A stretch of DNA of 64,000 nt, taken from NCBI GenBank assembly GCA_948146395.1, contig OX411545.1, forward strand, positions 23,577,526-23,641,525. The letters are read 5' to 3'. Source of the stretch: Fragum whitleyi. Taxonomy: Eukaryota; Mollusca; Bivalvia; Cardiida; Cardiidae. Shown here one piece after another: positions 12,101 to 27,100 of this stretch. The position numbers and the translations under genes are program-made. The notes beneath the pieces were generated by a model. It made no database searches, was not told the DNA's origin, and saw only the letters and a program-made list of their open reading frames with translations. Each line of letters opens with the position of its first letter. The first letter of the stretch is position 1.

Positions 12101-15100
12101 ATGATATGGCACGGATCCTTCCCATTTTCAAAAGACTTCATCCTTGTGACCTGACAAACATTCTGACCAAGTTTAATGAAGATTGAATCATGTTTGTGAC
12201 ATTTAGGGTGTAAACAAAAAAATGTCATTAAGGCCCCTTTTCCCTTGATTCGTTTGGATTCTTCCCATTTTCAATAGGCTTTATCCTTGTGACCTGGCCA
12301 TCATTCTGACAAATTTTCATGAAGATTGGGCCATATTTGTGGCCTCAAGAGAGTAAACAAGAAAATTGTCATTAAGACCCCTTTTCGCTGTGATATGGCA
12401 TGGATCCTTTCCATTTTCAATAAGGTTCATCCTTGTGACCTGACCAACATTCTGGCCAAGTTTCATGAAGATTGGACCATATTTGTGGCCTCTAGAGTGT
12501 AAACAAGAAAATTGTCATTAAGGCTCCTTTTCCCGTGATACGGTTTGGATCCTTCCATTTGTCAATAGGGTTCATCCTTGTGACCTGGCCATCATTCTGA
12601 CCAAGTTTCATGAAGATTGGGCCATATTTGTGGCCTCTAGAGTATAAAAAAGAAAATTGTCATTAAGGCCCCTTTTCTAGTGATATGGCATGGATCCTTT
12701 CCATTTTCAATAGGATTCATCCTTGTGACCTGACCAACATTCTGACCAAGTTTCATGAAGATTGGGCCATATTTGTGGCCTCAAGAGTGTAAACAAGAAA
12801 ATAGTCATTAAGGCCCCTTTTCCTGTGATATGGCATGGATCCTTTCCATTTTCAATAGGGTTCATCCTTGTGACCTGACCAACATTCTGGCCAAGTTTCA
12901 TGAAGATTGAGCCATATTTGTGACCTCTACAGTGTAAACAAGAAAATTGTCATTAAGGCCCCTTTTCCTGTGATATGGCATGGATCCTTTCCATTTTCAA
13001 TAAGGTTCAACCTTGTGACCTGACAAACATTCTTACCAAGTTTCATGAAGATTGGACCATATTTGTGGCCTCTAGAGTGTAAACAAGAAAATTGTCATTA
13101 AGGCCCCTTTTCCCGTGATACGGTTTGGATCCTTCCCATTTTCAATAGGGTTCATCCTTGTGACCTGGCCATCATTCTGACCAAGTTTCATGAAGATTGG
13201 GCCATATTTGTGGCCTCTAGAGTGTAAAGAAGTAAAATGTCCTTAAGGCCCCTTTTCTAGTGATATGGCATGGATCCTTTCCATTTTCAATAGGGTTCAT
13301 CCTTGTGACCTGACCAACATTCTGACCAAGTTTCATGAAGATTGGGCCATATTTGTGGCCTCTAAGGCTGTAAACAAGAAAATTGTCATTAAGGCCCCTT
13401 TTCCCGTGATACCGTTTGGATCCTTCCCATTTTCAATAGGGTTCATCCTTGTGACCTGGCCATCATTCTGACCAAGTTTCATGAAGATTGGGCCATATTT
13501 GTGGCCTCTAGAGTGTAAAGAAGTAAAATGTCCTTAAGGCCCCTTTTCTAGTGATATGGCATGGATCCTTTCCATTTTCAATAGGGTTCATCCTTGTGAC
13601 CTGACCAACATTCTGACCAAGTTTCATGAAGATTGGGCCATATTTGTGGCCTCTAGAGTGTAAACAAGAAAATTGTCATTAAGGCCCCTTTTCCCGTGAT
13701 ACGGCATGGATCCTTTCCATTTTCAAAAGGGTTCATCCTTGTGACCTGACCAACATTCTGGCCAAGTTTCATGAAGATTGAGCCATATTTGTGACCTCTA
13801 CAGTGTAAACAAGAAAATTGTCTTTAAGGCCCCTTTTCCCATGAAATGGCATGGATCCTTCCCATTTTCATTAGGGTTCATCCTTGTGACCTGACCAACA
13901 TTCTGACCAAGTTTCGTGAATATTGGATCATATTTGTGGCCTCTAGAGTGTAAAAACTTTAATTGTTGACGGAGGACGACGGACATTCAATGATCACAAA
14001 AACTCACCTTGAGCACGATGTGCTCAGGTGAGCTAAAAAGGGTTATAACATTTTGGACTGTTTAGAAATAATTCGTTAGAAAACAGCCAAGCAAAAAACA
14101 TGCATGCATATTTTAAAAGATATACCAATCATCACTTTAAAGACATGCTTCCTTTAATCAATCTTAAAGCATGCTCAAAACAATTCATCTTTTCATTGGG
14201 ACATACTCGATACATTTGGAAAACAGATTAGTTTTATACAAGGAACCAATTTAATGATTCATCTCATCCCATAAAATTTGTATGTAATTAATTTGGAATT
14301 AAATGTTTCGTCTTGTAATGATTTTCAACAAATTAACGTGCATTTTTACTAAATAAGAATGCTGCTAGGGATCTGGACATATGGATGATAAATATTTCCA
14401 GATCATAAATTTTGTTAAGCCATTTCTAGACAGCAAATTTAAGACTGGTCATATTTGAACGGAGTTGCAGAAAAATAATTGTCAGTTGGTGAAATTTCAA
14501 AAATAAAAGTTATTATGAAAGACTTTTTGGTGAATGAGTTTTTTTTTTTTTACATAAGGTACTCTTATGACAGAAGTTTCCCCAAACAAACTATTTGCTG
14601 TATAGATATTTTAACACTTGTCATTCTGAATAAAAAAACTTGGCAAAATCAAAGTTCTAAAAGCATCTGATGCACTAATTGCTAGGTGGTATTTACTTTG
14701 AAAATACAGTCAAACCTGTGTTAAGCAAGCACTCAAGGGACATTCAGTGCAACTCAGGAGCCACTTGCTAAAGATATGTTGCTTGCTGAATGCAGATGGC
14801 GGCTTAGAAAAGTTTGACTATCATTTTAAGATTTTCTGGTTTAAAAAAGAAAATCATGTTGTATAGACTAAGATCTGACTGCACATATGTGCAGCCTTAT
14901 CTTAGACTATACATCCTGCTAAGGCAGAAATATTCAGGGTTCAGAATGACAAGGATTGAAATCAAACTTACTGTCTGTATGCTCTGGGCTCCTTCTGAGG
15001 TATGTGATTTGTGGCTCCAAAACCATGACCGACTTTTTCTGCTTCAGTCTTCTGAAAATACAGAGGTTTAGTCTGACTTTAACAAAACAGGGTCAAAAGT

Positions 15101-18100
15101 ACTCAGTAATTAGGAAACTAAGGGTTCTGTCATAATGTGGAGTCCCTATTTAATTTATAGATTATTTTGTTTAAGCACTAAACTTAATTTTATGTGAATT
15201 TAGAGCTATACCCCTGGTTAAAAGTGTCGGATAAATATATTGACTCTACGGGGTCAACTTTCAGGAAAGAATTGAAGACTGTCTTAAACAGTCTTCAATT
15301 CTTTTTTGAAGCTGATCTGCAGAGGATCTTTGGGACTCACATGAGTTAGTTTTGAGGGTCCTGGCTACTTGTTTGAGAGTCTCAGACTCCCAAAACCTGC
15401 ATCCCTTAAAATCCTGAAATATGTACAGATGTAATACTATGAGGGTATCTAATTTCTCATACAAATTGCACATTTTGTTTCATTTTTGTATTAACCTTGT
15501 CATGCTGAATCAAAAATCCTGAGTAAAAAAGAAGCATTAAATTCAAAGTGTTAAAAGCACTGGATGTACTTATTATAAGTCATTCCAGTTTCAGCATGAC
15601 AAGGGACAAAGAAATGAATAATAATTTGCTTTTGAGTATGATCAATAAATCTTTCTTGATCAACAAAAGCTACATCTTGATGTGGCAAATTGTCAAAAAA
15701 CAGCTTTATTTTTTCACTCATTTAAAGATAAATATATTTTTCACTGAAACATACAACAGGGTCCAAAGAATTCAGAAAAAGGCACTCGTCCTGCAGGGCA
15801 AGTGGCTTGAAAAAGTAACTCGTCCTGGTTTGTCTGTCACTCGCCCTACAATAGGCCTAGGGATCGTTGAAGACCATATTTTGTGTCTGAAAACGTCATC
15901 TTGAAGTGCAGACGAAACGAAAGTACAAATTTTACGACATTCGAAAACATTTAACTCCGGGTAAGAAATACCGGGAAAATGATTGGGACAATTGAAATAT
16001 ATCTCATTTGTAAACATACAATACCATGGATTTTTTTCGGGTAAAATTCAATGGTTAAGGCTATATGCGACAAAAGAAGTAGCAGATATGAACAAAACAG
16101 GGGATTGCGAGATCAATTTGTATAAATTTACGAAGTTCGGGTACCGGGTTATATCATGTGAAAACCGGAAGTTTTATTTTTAGAAATCAAAGTACATGAC
16201 TGTTTAATTGCGAACTTCTATCACCGCGAACTTTTTCGAAGCGTTTTTTTTTGTGTGTGTGTTTATTCAATTTTATCCCAACACTAGACATAATGATTAA
16301 ATGCCATTCATTCTTCACTCGTCCGGGACGACGACTGCCTTAGAATTTCCACTCGTCCTCCTGGATTTCTTACTTGTAAATACGAGCGGACGAGTGGATT
16401 CTTTGGACCCTGTACAATTATCCTGTATGTAAATTCAGGTGTCATTTTGAATGAATCTAATTGCTCATCTGCATCTGTTTTTGATTTTTGCTTGATCTTT
16501 TTTCATCTTGATCTCCTATCACCTACAATAGGGCCTGAATGGCCAAAATTGCTTACATGAATAATGTAAGCAAAATCAGAAAGAAATTTGCAAAAGGATT
16601 TGGTAGGAGTCATGTTTAATAATTTCAAAGTCAAAATAAGCCCCCACCCTGCCAAGCCCATAGTATTTGGCTAATCAAATTGTCATGAACAAGTTTGAAA
16701 TTGGCTCACTGCTTTGTGATGAGATTATGTTTTAAGATTTCAGGATCAAATCCTTCAATGTCCATAATTTGCGGGTTATCAAAATTTCACATTCAATTTT
16801 TGAAAAGAGTCCCCCAAGGAACATTCAGACCATGTTTGGTTCAAATTGGCTGACTGGTTTGGGGGAAGATGCTGTTTAAATAAAGTTTTTAGATTAAGGT
16901 AAGCCCCAGCCTGTCACACTCTTATTTGGAGGTCACTCAAAGTTTAACAAACATGTTTTGAGAAGGGTCACCCTCGGAACATTTCTACCAGGTTTGCTTG
17001 AAATCCACACATTGTTTACTGAGGAGAAGACATTCAAAGAATCTTTGATGACTCCTGATGAACAAAAGGTGATTACCCTTATGACATTCTAGATTCCTTT
17101 ATTTACAATGTTTTACATTTATATTATAATATGACCTACGCCGCGGGAGTGAAATAAGCCCGTTGAATATTTTTGATATTACACGGGTGTTATTACACTA
17201 GTGGAATAACTATGCAAATGAGCTCAGAGCGAATAGCAACACTATCTTGTAACCGCAAAAATGACGTCATAATGTATAAATTGTGAAGTCAGTTTTAAAC
17301 AGCGTTATAAGTTTCACGGAAAATTGAAATGTTGAATTTCAAGAATTTCGACAATTTTTTGCTAAAATTCGGGTCATATCATAAAAAGAATATAAAATTT
17401 GTGCTCATAAAATACAGAATTTATTAAACTCGTCATCTAAAAAAGATAAAAACTCGGCAGCCTCGTTTTTATCTGTTTATAGATGACTCATTTAATAAAT
17501 TTGGTTTTCCATGACCACTCATTCAATATCCTCTATTTACACAACCAATTCAGTTACCTGTATGACATCTTCAGTAATTGTGTCTGTATCAGACATGCCA
17601 GCATCAATATCCTCTGTATCACCTATACTCATGTGGTCACCAACACTTAGATCTGAAACATCATTTCATTTATACTTGAATATCAACCTTACTTTTAAAC
17701 CCATTTCTTTGCAATCAATGTTCTTTTTCTGACTTTCTTCTTCCTTAAAAAATCATCCATTATATAATTCAAATATTTACCTAATACTTAAAATCAAAGC
17801 ACTGAAAACACTGAATTTTTTAATTGTGAGTCAGTATTTATTTTGAAAATAGAAGTTTATAAACTTTTCTTGTTTAAAAGTGAAATCAGGTGATATTTAC
17901 TAAGATCAGATGTGCAAATGTAGGGTATTTTCATGATGGAAGCCCATGGGTAAAGTTTAACAATAATCCTTTTATATAGCTAAAAGGGTCAGCACAAGTA
18001 AACAGATAACTATCTTTAGACTTTACCCACCTGCAATAGTATCCAATGAAGAAAGCCTTGTTTTCAATTTAAGTTGGAAACTGTGCTGCGCTGTACAGAA

Positions 18101-21100
18101 CTTCAACAGATATTGTCCTCTGCAAAAAAACAACAAGAAATGACATACTAATAGACAGCTCATTTCTTTGAAGAAGTCTCTTTAAATCTTCCCAAATCAA
18201 GTTAAAAGAGACCACATTTATATTTGCTTGATGAAACTTTATTTAAAGCTTTACGATAGGTTATGGAGATTTTTGTGAATATATTCACTTGATATTTCAC
18301 TACTCAGGGTAGTGGACCAGTAATAGATCCACAACCTTTCAGAAGTCATGAACTTTAACAGTATCAATAGAGGTTCCCTTATGATTCCACTACCTTAACC
18401 AGCAAAGTTGCCCTAATATTAAACCCTGCATTTTTTATTTTCACTATATTCTATGTCATCTAAGCTTGGCTCATTACACTGATGATGTCATATCATTTCT
18501 ATCCATAATGCTTTTCAATGGATTGTCATGAAATAGAGTATATTATCATTTGATAAACTCAGTGCCTAACCAGTGCCTTACCAGTGAAATTATCAAACAA
18601 GAGGACCATGATGGTCCTAGATCGCTCTCCCGAATCTCTTTGACCCCTGGGACATTGCATTAATTAAATAGGCAGATGTCCACAAGGAGATCATTTCTAC
18701 ATAGGATCAATACCATGGAATATTTTCAGCCAAGAGCAAGAAGGATGTGCCTTTTCACTCTTTGATTCCATGTTAAAGCGGATGCACCCATCATGCTCAG
18801 ATGAGCTAAAAGGGATGTGCCCGCATGGAGCCCTTATATGACCCCAGGGTCTTGATATTAATAGACTTGGTAGGGGCCCACTAGATAATGCTACATACCA
18901 AATATGAAACTTGTGTGCCCCCTGGTTTCAGATTTTTAAGGTTTTCACTCTTTCATTCTATATAAAAAGGGTTGCACCAAGGTGAAGCCCAAATATGATC
19001 CCAGGGTCTTAGTATGAACAAACTTGGTAGAAGTCTACTAAATGATGCTACATACAAAATATGAAAGCTGTCTGCTTTCTGGTTTCAGAGAAGAAGATTT
19101 ATGAAGATTTTCCTTTTTTACCCTTCGTTCTTAGAAGAGCTAAAGGGATGCCCCTGGGCAAAGGCAAAATATGACCCGAGGGTCTTGATATGAACAAACT
19201 TGGTAGAGGCCCACTAGATGATGCTACATACCAAATATGAAAGCTGTCTGCCTTCTGGTTTCAGAGAAGAAGATTTTTAAATATTTTCGCTCTTTGATTC
19301 TTTGTAAAAAGGGTTGGGCCCGGGCAAAGCTCAAATATGACCCAAGGGTCTTGATATGAACATACTTGGTAGAGGTCCACTAGATCATGCTACATACCAA
19401 ATATGAAAGCTGTCTGCCCTCTGGTTTCAAAGAAGAAGATTTTTAAAAAAAATTCATTTTTTCACCCTTTTTGTTAAGGGTAAAGGGAAAGTTAAGAGTG
19501 GATTTCATTTATTTGAACAACTTTGGTAGAGCTTGACCCAAGGAACATCCCTGCCAAGTTTATCAAGATTGGTCCACTGGTTTAGGAGGAGAAGATGTTT
19601 AAAGAAATTGTGGACAACGAACGACGGACGCCACACGACGGACATTGTACGATCACAATAGCTCAACTGAGCACTTTGTGCTCAGGTGAGCTAAAAACAT
19701 ATACCCTTCTTTTGATCTTTTAACCCTTTGTGACGTTATCTAAGTCAAGTCCAATAACTGACATCATCATGAATGTTGCATATTAATCACATACAAAATG
19801 ACACGATTTAAGAAAATTTGTCCTAAAATTTTCAAATTTTGTCTCATTTTTGCATCAAAGAAATTGAATAATCCATTTGTTTCTTAAGTATTTTTTTGTT
19901 TCTTTTGTTTTTGAACGGAAAGACAGGAAAGACAAACAAGGGAGCGGTATACTAGTATACATTTCTAATAAAATACAATATAAGAGACGCATAGACCTTG
20001 AATCGCCTGAAGTTGAGTCGGTGTGGATCAGAGTTTCGAACAACAAATGTGTACCATATCTTCTTAATTTTGTTTATCGACCACCCAGCTCGCTGCAATA
20101 TTGGATAGATTTATATTGTGAACAAATTGAAAGGGTGGACTTACATAATGTTGAATACCATATTCTTGGTGACTTTAATGTCCACTTTGAGGGTGATAAT
20201 TCCACAAGACAATTTAAAAATGTTAAATGGGGCAATTTAGTTTCCAACTTCGATTTAAGACAACTTGTAAAAAATCCAACACGAGTGTCGAAAACAAGTT
20301 CCACTATAATCGATCATATTTATTCAAATTATCCGAGTAACATAGGCGAAACGTTTGTATCAGCTTTATCTTTAAGTGATCACTTCCCAATTTGTTGTAC
20401 CCGGATATCGTCTCATGCAAATAAAAATCAGTTACTTCAAAATCATAACAACATTGAGTATAGATGTTATAAGAAATTTGATAGTGAAAAGTTTATGTAT
20501 GATTAAATACATTCTGGCATAGAATCGGTGGAAATGATAGCTGATCCTAATGAAGCTTTGGCTGAATTTTACAATATCCTAAATGCTATTTTGTCTATTC
20601 ATGCATCAATGAAGGAAAAACGAATAAGAAGAGTACGCCAGCCTGATTGGTTTAATGAAGAGATAAAGAAAATGATTTTGAAACGAGATAAAGCACGTAA
20701 AAATGGCAATCATGATACTTACAAAATGCTTAGAAATACAGTTACGTGCATGATCAGAAAAAGCAAGAAAAATTATTTCAACAAAGCTGTAAAAAACAAA
20801 GAAAACTTGAAAATTCTATGGAATAATCTTAAAGATATTTCAAACGTGAATCAGTCTAAAGAGATAACAATTCCCCCCAAAATAGCAAAATCTGGTTCTG
20901 ATATTGAGGGAATTCAAAACATAGTAAACGAATTAAACAGACATTTTGTAAATGTTTCTGATATTACTTCAAAAACCAAATTTTCAAAAGACAGATTTAA
21001 GTATCTTAGAGATATTCTCGATGAAAAATTGCGTCAGACTACATTCTCAATTAACTTTATTTCTGCTTATGAGGTACACTGTATCATCAAAAGTCTTGAC

Positions 21101-24100
21101 TTAAACAAAGCGACAGGGTTAGATTTACTGAGTGCAAAAATTCTGCAACAATGCGGAGATGCTATAACTCCAATAATAGCATCCATAATAAATAGGAGTA
21201 TCTCCTCTGGAATTTATCCCAATGAGATGAAATTGGCGCGAGTCATTCCCGTCTTTAAAACAGGTGACAAAAATGACCCAAGCAACTACAGACCCATCTC
21301 GATTTTACCAACAATCTCAAAAATATTTGAACAACACATTGCTTCTCAATTGCAGTTATTCTTTAAAAAGACTAATATTTTAAATCGATCTCAGTCTGGG
21401 TTCCGAGAAAATCATTCTTGTGCGACAGCATTATCAAAAATGATAGATACATGGCTTCGTGATATGGATGATGGAAAATTGATAGGATCGGTTTTCTTAG
21501 ACTTACGAAAAGCGTTCGATCTTGTTGATCATCAAATTCTTTTACACAAACTTAAACTATACCACTTTTCAGATAGTGCTCTAACTCTTATTGAGTCTTA
21601 TTTATCTGAGAGAAGACAACTTGTCAAAGTTGGAAATTATAGATCTGAGTCACTGAAACTTAGATCTGGGGTCCCTCAGGGATCTATCCTAGGACCCCTT
21701 TTATTTCTTTTATATATCAATGATTTACCATTTAATTGTTCAGAGGTAGATATTGATCTTTACGCAGATGACTCTACAATGTACAAGTCAGGCTTTGACA
21801 TAGTCACAATACAAAATAAGTTTCAAGACAGTCTTTTCATTGTGCAAGATTGGTGTGTTCTTAATAACATGTCTTTACATCCAACCAAAACGAAATGCAT
21901 GCTAATTGGATCAAAACAGAAAAATTCAAACCATGGACCTCTAGTTTTGAGTATTAATGGTGTAGCTTTAGAAAATGTTGACTCTCAAAAAGTTCTAGGA
22001 ATCTACATTGATAATCAACTAAAATGGCATACTCAAATAGATTATGTGTGTTCTGGACTAAAGAAGAAAATATCTCTTTTCAAGTCTATATTGTACTACT
22101 TAACAAAAGAAATGAAAATGCTTTTCTACAACTCTTACATTTTGCCCATTTTTGATTATTGCAGCATAACATGGGGTAAAATAGACAATCATAACATAAA
22201 TAAGATATATACACTTCAAAAACGAGTGGCGAAATTAATTCTTGGAAAGCCAATTAGAACACCCTCACATGAATTATTCAAAGAACTATGTTGGCTATCT
22301 TTTACAAATCGCTGTAATTACCATATTGCTGTGCTTATCCATAAAACATTAAGTCATGAAGCACCTGATTACATGTTGGATTTAATTCTTTTTTCTAAGA
22401 ATGATAACTATGTGCTGCGATCTGAGACGCGAACAAATCTTACTCTGAATAAAATTCCAAGAACAAATATATACAAAAATAGCTTCAATTATAACAGTGT
22501 CCAAGTTTGGAACAATATCCCACTTGACATAAGAAATTAAACAAAACTTAAAATATTTAAAGAGAGGCTTACTAAGTATTATCTTGATAACCAATAAATG
22601 CTTTAAAAAAATGAATTAAAATAAGTATCTGTCAGATGTATGATTATATATATTGTATCAATGTTTTCAATTAATTTCTTGCATATGTTAATGAAACGGA
22701 TGAGAAATGTGTGCGGTTGTGTTGGTATGCGTGTGTATGTGTGAGATAGATATATTTATGTATGATTTAATTTTCTAATGTTCTTTCGATGCTAGAAGGC
22801 CATGAAGAATATAAGATGTTGTTATACGTATCTTAACATGTTACCTTCTTTAAATAAAGATTTTATTATTATTATTATTATTATAGTAAGATCCATTGAT
22901 ATTTCATTTTGTGGACAACAAAAGCCTTTTTTCACTCATCCACTCATGAAAATATAGCTTTTGTTGTTCATTCAATGAAATATGAGCTAGACTGTAGCAA
23001 ACAGACTATTACCGCCAAACAAGTGCTTGTCAATAATGAAAAGACATTTTCCATCAAAGAGCCATAACTCTGTCAAAGTCAATGAATTGTAACCAAAAAT
23101 TTCACTTGCACATCTCTGCTAGATACTGATCACATCCGTAAAATTTGAATGAAATCCACATTTAGTTGCGGAGAAATTGAGCAGACACGAAAAAGCTATT
23201 GACAGACCAAATGAAAGGCCCACTCCTATATACACCTCAAACAAAGTTTTGGGGAGGTTATAATAATCCTCTATATGTTTTCACACATGAAACGATGCCA
23301 GCAAGGGAGCTAATTCAAATATCCCAAAACTACCATTTTATTTTTTAATTAAAGAAACAGAATTATTCTTTCTTTTTATGCAAAACTGATTAATATTTCA
23401 TAGAACATTGTCACTTTATTATGTAGCAATACTTAAATAGATACTAGCATTAAAATACACTAAAGCTGACTTACTTTTTGTAGGTTGTTGTATAAAAGTT
23501 CATCTTTGTTGGTTTGAGTTGTCCAAATTCTGGTCTTGGTTGCACACTAAATCTCCGCCTGTTAAATGATATCTTCATGATGGAGGCCCATGGGTACTGA
23601 TGAACAATAATCCTCTGATTGGGTGCATTCTCTGCCAACACTAAATTGTTGATGTTCACACCCACCCAGATTATGTTGTTAGTTTCTCCCTTTTTCTGAA
23701 ACAGTCATATGAATCATTTAACTTTTCTCATGCAGCGTATTACTTCTATACAAAAAGCTTTCACACACAATGTAGACCAAGATCATCCAACACAGACATA
23801 CAGACTGATTGAAATGTCAAAAATAGAGCACTGCCTACGGGTGCAACACTCAGCTGCAAGAGATGGGTAATGTAAAAATTCTAGGCCAAAAAAAGGGCAT
23901 TACTCTTACAAAAAAAATGCTTCCAGAGTGATCCCCTTGAAAGTCTGGGTAGCTCTTGTGTTGGTGAACACACATGTTTTATGAAGATATCTTCAATAAC
24001 AACAGAGATTCAACCAAAATTAAATTTTGTCACTCTAACACCAACACCAAAAAGAATGACACCAAGGTGATCATAATACCGCAGGTTTTCATTGAAAACA

Positions 24101-27100
24101 GCTGAGCTAGAAAATGGGTATTTGCTAGATACAAAAGTTGTAGGATATGGGTTAAGGAATAAATGAAGAGCTATTGCAAGTACATAATTTCATTATATTT
24201 ATAGCCAAAATCAATCGTTTTACACTTACTCATTGATAGAAAATTCTAGGTCCTCAACTGAATCATCGCTTGAGAAGTCACTATATCATGATTTGAGAAG
24301 AAGTAAGTTTATTATGTTTTTTTTCTAATGAGCAGGTAAAGTTCCTTACCTTCAACAATTTATGAAAATGTATTCCATACTCTGGCACTAGTTCAATTAC
24401 AATCTGCAAGTAAGAAGGACAGTAATTTATCATTTAGACCATGTGAAAATAAGTGCTAAAAGAAATACAAGGGCTCTTTAAAATATCTTTGGTGGTTAAT
24501 AACTTTCATACAAGTATCTAGATTTCAGGTGCTTTTTTTTGTGATTAAGGTTTCTTTTTTAGGAAAGGTGTTTTTTGATTGGTATGGTGTTTAACGGCAC
24601 ATAAGGTTACCCTTTCCTTTCATATATATCTTTGTCAAAGGCACAATGGTTCATGCCTTCCAGTAATTTCTCACACCAGTGCAACCACAACATTTCAACT
24701 CAAGCACCAGCTGCCCATTCAACTGTATCTTATCATTTATAATGGATCAGCGTGAAACAGTAGTTACTGCCTATATGTTTGTAGGCAGTTACAACTCTTT
24801 CACACTGAGCTATCTATTTGTCAAATATTTGGAGACAATCAGTGTGTGATCTAGGATTAAAAAATATTGGTACTTTTTGCAACAAATGTACAAAGATAAC
24901 AAATATACCTGACTTTTTCTTCTTACATTTATTAAAAATTCCCCTATCAATATGCAAAATGTAAGGGATTAATACCCGGTAGGAAAAATGGGGAAAAGCA
25001 CATCCCCCACCTCTAGATAAGAAACTGAACAATTAATGCATGCCCTGACAACTTTTGTCAAATAATGCATGAAAGTTAGCCAACATAGGAATCAATTTGG
25101 TCTTTCTTGTCTGAAATTCTAATATTCCAGACTCACATTGGATGCATACCTTCATGAACTCTGTTTCTGCCCTAATTTCAGACAGCCCAGCAGCTTGTTG
25201 ATGATTTTCTGGTGCATTGTCCCTAATATACCCTGTACCCAGCCTCTTTGTGGTCGTGCCAGAGAAATAATGGTCCGGTATAAAATAATTATGACCCATG
25301 GTCTCCTTGTTGTAGTCTCCATATTCAGCTTGTAAAGCAAGACTTGCTAACTTCATGGCTGTGTCCTCATCCACTAGACATCTCTCTTCCAGAATGTCCC
25401 GACGGAGTTGCAAATACAGCTGGTGTCGTGTGGTCTCATGCTTCAGTGCTGTCAGAGTCTCGGCATAAAATTTCACCCTGAGGTAACATGTAAATGTTAC
25501 AGGATTTGGAGCCTTCCAGCTCTCTTTCCAACCATCTGGGGCCACTTTGTGAAGCTTTGATTCACCAGGGATGAAAAAATGTTCATTGTCATTAATGTAC
25601 GTCAGACCAAAGAAGTAGAACTCTGGGAGCTCTATCTCCGTGACAACCGCCTCAAACAGTTGTTGACCCGTTGTACTTGGGCTCACCATGGCTTCCAGCT
25701 TTTGTCCATTTAATAGAACAACAATCACTCTACAAACATGTGCTGGGTTCTTATTGCTCTGAAAAAATATATAAACATGAGGTCATCTTGAGTTATTTGA
25801 TTGCTAAAATAGGGTATAAAGCTAATTTCAATAGTATTGAACAGCCTAAATATTATCCAAGTAACCTGAGCACTATATAATGGTGGAAGACAACTCTGAG
25901 GTGCTATAGTCCTTCCAACTGCCAATGGACATGGCCTAATCTTTACCCTTTTCATGCTGAACCTGGCATAGTCCTGCTTTGGAACAAGGTGTGGAGAAAT
26001 ATCAGCCTGCACATTTGTTGGATCTAAGTATACTTAGTCAAAAAAGTTTAGCAACACTTTATATTTTTTGCTAAATATTTTTCTGTAGCAGAAATATTGC
26101 AGTCAAATGAGGCAAAACAACTTCAATCTCTAAGCAATATATTCATGCTTTTCTTTTGTTCCAATGGTGACTCTACAATCACAAAACATAGCCAAAACAG
26201 CAGGAGGGGCTGATTTAAAAAGTCACAGCCTGTCATTTTTTGTCCAGATTTCAGTTACGCAATTCAATATCACGCTGACCAGAGCGACAAGAATTTTAGC
26301 AAATGTTATCTTAGGTCATTGGCTGCCTTTCATACCAAAATGTGTTGTTGACGTTACGTGATTAATGCCTCTCGATATTCTGAAGCTATAGTTGATTTGG
26401 CATATTTCAAATGATCAGGTCAAATTAAAGAGATCATGAGTAGATTCATGAGCCAATTTTCTCGTCTTTTACACCATTGACGTCATAGAAAATGGACTAT
26501 ACAGAAATGCTGTTATGTGATCATCCTCTGTTTATGACCCAGTCAATGTTCTGTTCGATAATTTGAGCGGCTTTCTTTGAATTGATTTAGTACTCATTCA
26601 ATGTGATGAAAAGGGGAAATTTCAGACTGACTCTAGCTTGTAAATTTGAACTAGCGAAATAAAACGCTTGAAAACTCACGGTACGTCTTAAATGGTGATC
26701 TGCAAAGTAAACATTGTTGATTTGGATAGCCAATTGATAAGCTCATGGCTCAAGCACCGTACCACTTATTTGATATTTACACAGACTATGTTATAATTCA
26801 ACAAAAAGTGTTGCAAAACTTTTTTTACTATTTATATATACCACCTGATATCCCTTTTTAAACAAGATATTAGCTGAAAAGATTAAAAAATACTGACATT
26901 TATGGCATGCAGTGTTTTCAGCACTTTTTTTTTCAATATAATAATGCCATTTTTTTTATTCAGCATGATAAGGGATTAAACATCAATATTTAGACTAGAT
27001 GGCTATCCAGTGCTACTGCATGTTGTTAGTAGGTCAAATTATTATTAGGGAAGAACTTTGACAATTTTATATTTACCCTCATCATAATGAAACACAAAAA

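Larger units (their letters stand above)
6453..17557 (-). other. Intron 16
   Basis: 11.1 kb. Holds M1-b, type II-b with the MULE-like element, M3-a, type I-b, M5-b, M4 fragments, the M7 hairpin and M2-b. Around 7821-8135 there is a further hairpin-type head (ATGTTTATAAAACACTCATG). 16540-17100 is a degenerate array with the GGAGGAGAAGA-type box. 6460-7430, 10290-10915, 11080-11815, 14040-14700 and 15610-16530 hold no gene I can support. If microexon 17 is wrong, introns 16 and 17 change. Confidence 0.6.
19891..22884 (+). mobile_element. 5'-truncated non-LTR retrotransposon (LINE, CR1/L2/Crack-like or I-like)
   Basis: Truncated inside the endonuclease domain and ending in a (TTA)n tail at 22863-22884. 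A 4-bp target duplication AGTA is seen at 19887-19890 and 22885-22888. It sits inside MITE M1-c, whose halves flank it (see the nested-insertion entry). The coding region is almost complete from mid-endonuclease to the end, with only two nonsense codons, so it is young but dead. Clade is uncertain: the RT reads like the CR1/L2/Crack group, while a trinucleotide tail also occurs in I-clade elements. Confidence 0.88.
18517..23012 (+). mobile_element. MITE M1-c split by two later insertions (nested)
   Basis: Three blocks of the M1 MITE (18517-18597, 19695-19890 and 22885-23012) line up in order with the intact copies at 35083-35486 and 32745-33152. The two gaps are a hairpin-ended element (I-c, 18598-19694) and the LINE (19891-22884). 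Joining the blocks restores the M1 order seen elsewhere, including the GTTGTTCA inverted arms near the end. The relative order of the two insertions cannot be read, as they are side by side in the same host copy. Confidence 0.8.
18120..23474 (-). other. Intron 14
   Basis: 5355 bp, dominated by M3-e and the nested M1-c / I-c / LINE block. 23013-23474 is AT-rich with no recognised feature. Confidence 0.82.
24404..25149 (-). other. Intron 12
   Basis: 746 bp with the SINE-like fragment (24571-24740) and SB-2 (24743-24812). The remainder up to 25149 includes open frame that continues exon 12 past its donor but carries no homology. Confidence 0.82.

Noticed and set aside
11940..13960. CRISPR-like or satellite array
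   Set aside because: The ~145-bp units are contiguous tandem repeats without spacers, bounded by a mobile-element head and hairpin; eukaryotic context.
15548..15904. Plus-strand 118-codon frame
   Set aside because: No homology or splice context; partly M1/M4 repeat sequence, with an overlapping opposite-strand frame of similar length.
25033..25149. Continuation of the FERM exon to 25033
   Set aside because: FERM homology stops at the consensus donor AAG|GTATGC (25150/25149) and resumes in exon 13 at 24403.
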